Source: Nocardioides sp. Root190 (lineage in GTDB: Bacteria > Actinomycetota > Actinomycetes > Propionibacteriales > Nocardioidaceae). Taken from it: a DNA stretch of 64,000 bases. Within the stretch, counting starts at the first letter, position 1, and each line of letters starts with the position of its first letter. This document shows, one piece after another, positions 62,503 through 64,000 of this stretch. The stretch is taken from positions 1 to 64,000 of the forward strand of contig NZ_LMIA01000002.1 in NCBI RefSeq assembly GCF_001428565.1, given 5' to 3'. The notes under the pieces were generated by a model. It did not search any database and had not been told where the DNA came from. It worked only from the letters and a program-made list of their open reading frames with translations. A program made the translations under genes and the position numbers.

Positions 62503-63077
62503 CGGTGCCCGAGCTCGCCGACGAGCCCGCGCAGCAGGGGCAGGCTCACCCCGACCACGTTGTGGTGGTCGCCCTCGATGCCGGTCACGAAACCGCCACC
62601 CAGACCGTCCACCGTGAAGGCCCCGGCGACATGGAGGGGCTCGCCGGTCGCGACGTAGGCGGCGATCTCCTCGTCGCTCACGTCGGCGAAGTGGACGGTG
62701 GTCGAGGCAGTGGCCGCCGCTTGCTGTCCCTTCGCGACATCACGCAGGCAGTGGCCGGTGTGCAGCACGCCGGACCGGCCGCGCATCGCCTGCCACCGCC
62801 GGACCGCGTCCTCGGCGTCGTCCGGCTTGCCGAGGGCCTCGCCGTCGAGCTCGAGGACCGAGTCGCACCCGAGGACCAGCGCCTGTTCCGGCAGGGCAGA
62901 GCCGTCCGCGACGGCAGCGCACTTCAGCTCGGCCAGGCGCAGCGCCAGCTCGGCCGGGGGGATGCCACTGACCTGGGACTCGTCGACGCCGGACACGATC
63001 ACCTGCGGCGCGAACCCGGCGCTCCGCAGGGTCGCCAGACGGGCGGGGGAGGCAGAGGCGAGGACGAGGTTCGGCAC
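62478..63077 (-). CDS. maf: Maf family nucleotide pyrophosphatase
   Basis: A 199-residue Maf protein hydrolysing non-canonical or canonical NTPs/dTTP. The start LVLASASPARLATLRSAG and the core LVLGCDSVLELDGEALGKP are typical, and EGDHHNVVGVSLPLL closes the family signature. GTG 63077 has TAGGGT (63089-63084) 6 nt upstream, within the stop of the preceding gene. Mycobacteria also have maf near accA3. Confidence 0.95.
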   Translation of the reverse strand: MPNLVLASASPARLATLRSAGFAPQVIVSGVDESQVSGIPPAELALRLAELKCAAVADGSALPEQALVLGCDSVLELDGEALGKPDDAEDAVRRWQAMRGRSGVLHTGHCLRDVAKGQQAAATASTTVHFADVSDEEIAAYVATGEPLHVAGAFTVDGLGGGFVTGIEGDHHNVVGVSLPLLRGLVGELGHRWTDLWAR

Positions 63078-63086
63078 GACCTCACC

Positions 63087-64000
63087 CTAACGAGGGCGTT
63101 CGCGCTCCAGCCCGAGCCATCCGGCGAGCGCATCGATCCGGGCGTCGACGGCGTCGCCGATCTCGGGCTCCCAGGGATGGTCCTCGTGGATCGCGTGGAC
63201 GCGCAGGACGCCGGCCTTGCGGTCGGCCTTCGCGTCGAGCTTCCCGACCAGGCGGTCGGCGTACACGATCGGCAGGGCGAAGTAGCCCCAGCGCCGCTTC
63301 GCGGCCGGCTTGTACATCTCCAGGACGTACTCGAAGTCGAACAGGTCCAGGGCCCGGTCGCGGTCGTACACCAGGCGGTCGAAGGGGGAGAGGAAGGTGC
63401 AGCGGCCCTCGAAGGGCTCCTCGGACGCGACCAGCGCGTCCGGGTCCACCTGCCAGGTGCCGGACACGCCGTCGACCTGCACCTGCTCGCCGAGGTCGCC
63501 GATCGGCGACGGCTCACCGGGGGAGCGCAGGGGCTTCGCGCGACTGATGCCGAGCGAGGCGAGGCGTCGCTGGTCGCGCAGTCGACGGGCTTCGGCAGGT
63601 GGGGGTCGGAACAGGTCGGCCGGGTGGACGCGCTCGGCGAGGTCCCACCGCCGGCTGCGGCCCTCCCGGCCCGCGATCGCGACCTCGCCGGTGAGGCACA
63701 GTGCCTCGAGCATCCGGTTGGCGTTCTTGTCGTCGTTCCACCCGGTCGATTCGTAGGGGACCTCGGGGTCGTTGGGCAGCGCCGCAGCGACGACAGGACC
63801 TTCCTCGCGCAGGTGGTCGAGCACCCGGCGGCGATAGCGGGCGTTGGCCTCGATCCAGGCGCGGGTGCTCGGGTGCACCCACTCGTCGGCGACCGAGAGG
63901 TGGATGCCGATGTCGTCCATGGTCCGGATGAAGGTGACGTGCTCGGTCAGGGAGCGCTCGGTCTCGAGCGCGAACACCAGGTCGGAGGGGTCGTAGGCCT
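63087..64000 (-). CDS. YcaQ-type winged-helix protein (possible DNA glycosylase), truncated by window
   Basis: The frame is open through the right edge (a possible GTG at 63977 is not needed), so about 303 C-terminal residues are present. The ending LLSPFDxLIxDRxR-like FLSPFDRLVYDRDRALDLFD and MYKPAAKRRWGYFALPIVY matches E. coli YcaQ, a glycosylase that unhooks interstrand crosslinks, in the HTH_42 winged-helix family. A polar middle (AEARRLRDQRRLASLGIS) is normal. The stop overlaps the maf -10 hexamer. Confidence 0.88.
   Translation of the reverse strand, partial: AYDPSDLVFALETERSLTEHVTFIRTMDDIGIHLSVADEWVHPSTRAWIEANARYRRRVLDHLREEGPVVAAALPNDPEVPYESTGWNDDKNANRMLEALCLTGEVAIAGREGRSRRWDLAERVHPADLFRPPPAEARRLRDQRRLASLGISRAKPLRSPGEPSPIGDLGEQVQVDGVSGTWQVDPDALVASEEPFEGRCTFLSPFDRLVYDRDRALDLFDFEYVLEMYKPAAKRRWGYFALPIVYADRLVGKLDAKADRKAGVLRVHAIHEDHPWEPEIGDAVDARIDALAGWLGLERERPR

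Overview
This is a high-GC, gene-dense actinobacterial chromosome segment, most likely from Nocardioides or a close relative. The reasons are the codon bias, a 13E12/DUF222-type HNH protein, HtaA-type heme uptake, the gene order rpiB-nei-(tRNAs)-tig-clpP1-clpP2-clpX-valS (also seen in mycobacteria), an AccA3-type carboxylase subunit and a Mycobacterium-type LpdA. No phage, integrase, complete insertion sequence or CRISPR array is visible.

Layout. 1-1.2 kb: end of an HNH protein and a degenerate palindromic repeat array. 1.2-7.3 kb: a deoC operon with two linked aldehyde dehydrogenase-like proteins (one catalytically dead), a PH-domain protein and a phosphohexomutase. 7.3-9.8 kb: a MerR regulator and an aldo/keto reductase with two near-identical operators, an SRPBCC protein and a VanZ-like protein. 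9.8-16.1 kb: a catabolic-looking cluster of two SDRs, a flavin monooxygenase, TetR, alpha/beta hydrolase and amidohydrolase around a divergent promoter with a perfect 14-bp palindrome. 16.1-25.7 kb: a heme acquisition and degradation island (hmuTUV, a surface protein, two HtaA proteins, TetR, hmuO) with three DtxR/IdeR-like iron boxes. 25.7-32.8 kb: surface lipoproteins and beta-propeller proteins, purine nucleoside phosphorylase, a cyclotransferase-like protein and a secreted subtilase. 32.9-38.1 kb: lpd, lpdA, rpiB, nei and a membrane PP2C phosphatase. 38.2-48.4 kb: two tRNAs, tig, an esterase, clpP1P2X and valS; an AbiEi-like protein with a nuclease-like C-terminus lies between clpX and valS, bracketed by two 88-bp direct repeats. 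48.5-54.3 kb: SpoIID-like and RTX secreted proteins, a BenE transporter, a 22-bp iteron-like array, and DUF4873, TetR and AurF-like oxygenase genes. 54.3-64 kb: a PemK/MazF-like protein with two PH-domain membrane proteins, a diguanylate cyclase, accA3, an acyl-CoA dehydrogenase, a secreted unknown, maf and the end of a YcaQ-type protein.

How genes work together. Purine nucleoside phosphorylase, the phosphohexomutase and DeoC could take purine nucleosides to deoxyribose 5-phosphate and then to glyceraldehyde 3-phosphate and acetaldehyde, with the adjacent aldehyde dehydrogenase consuming the aldehyde. The heme genes cover capture at the surface, import and ring opening. Trigger factor, ClpP1P2 and ClpX form a protein quality-control block.

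A recurring observation is a TAnnnT-like -10 hexamer ending 6-7 nt before an ATG or GTG at about 18 genes. This suggests widespread leaderless transcription, and I used it to choose several start codons. All functional calls rest on reading the sequence and on family knowledge; no database search was run.
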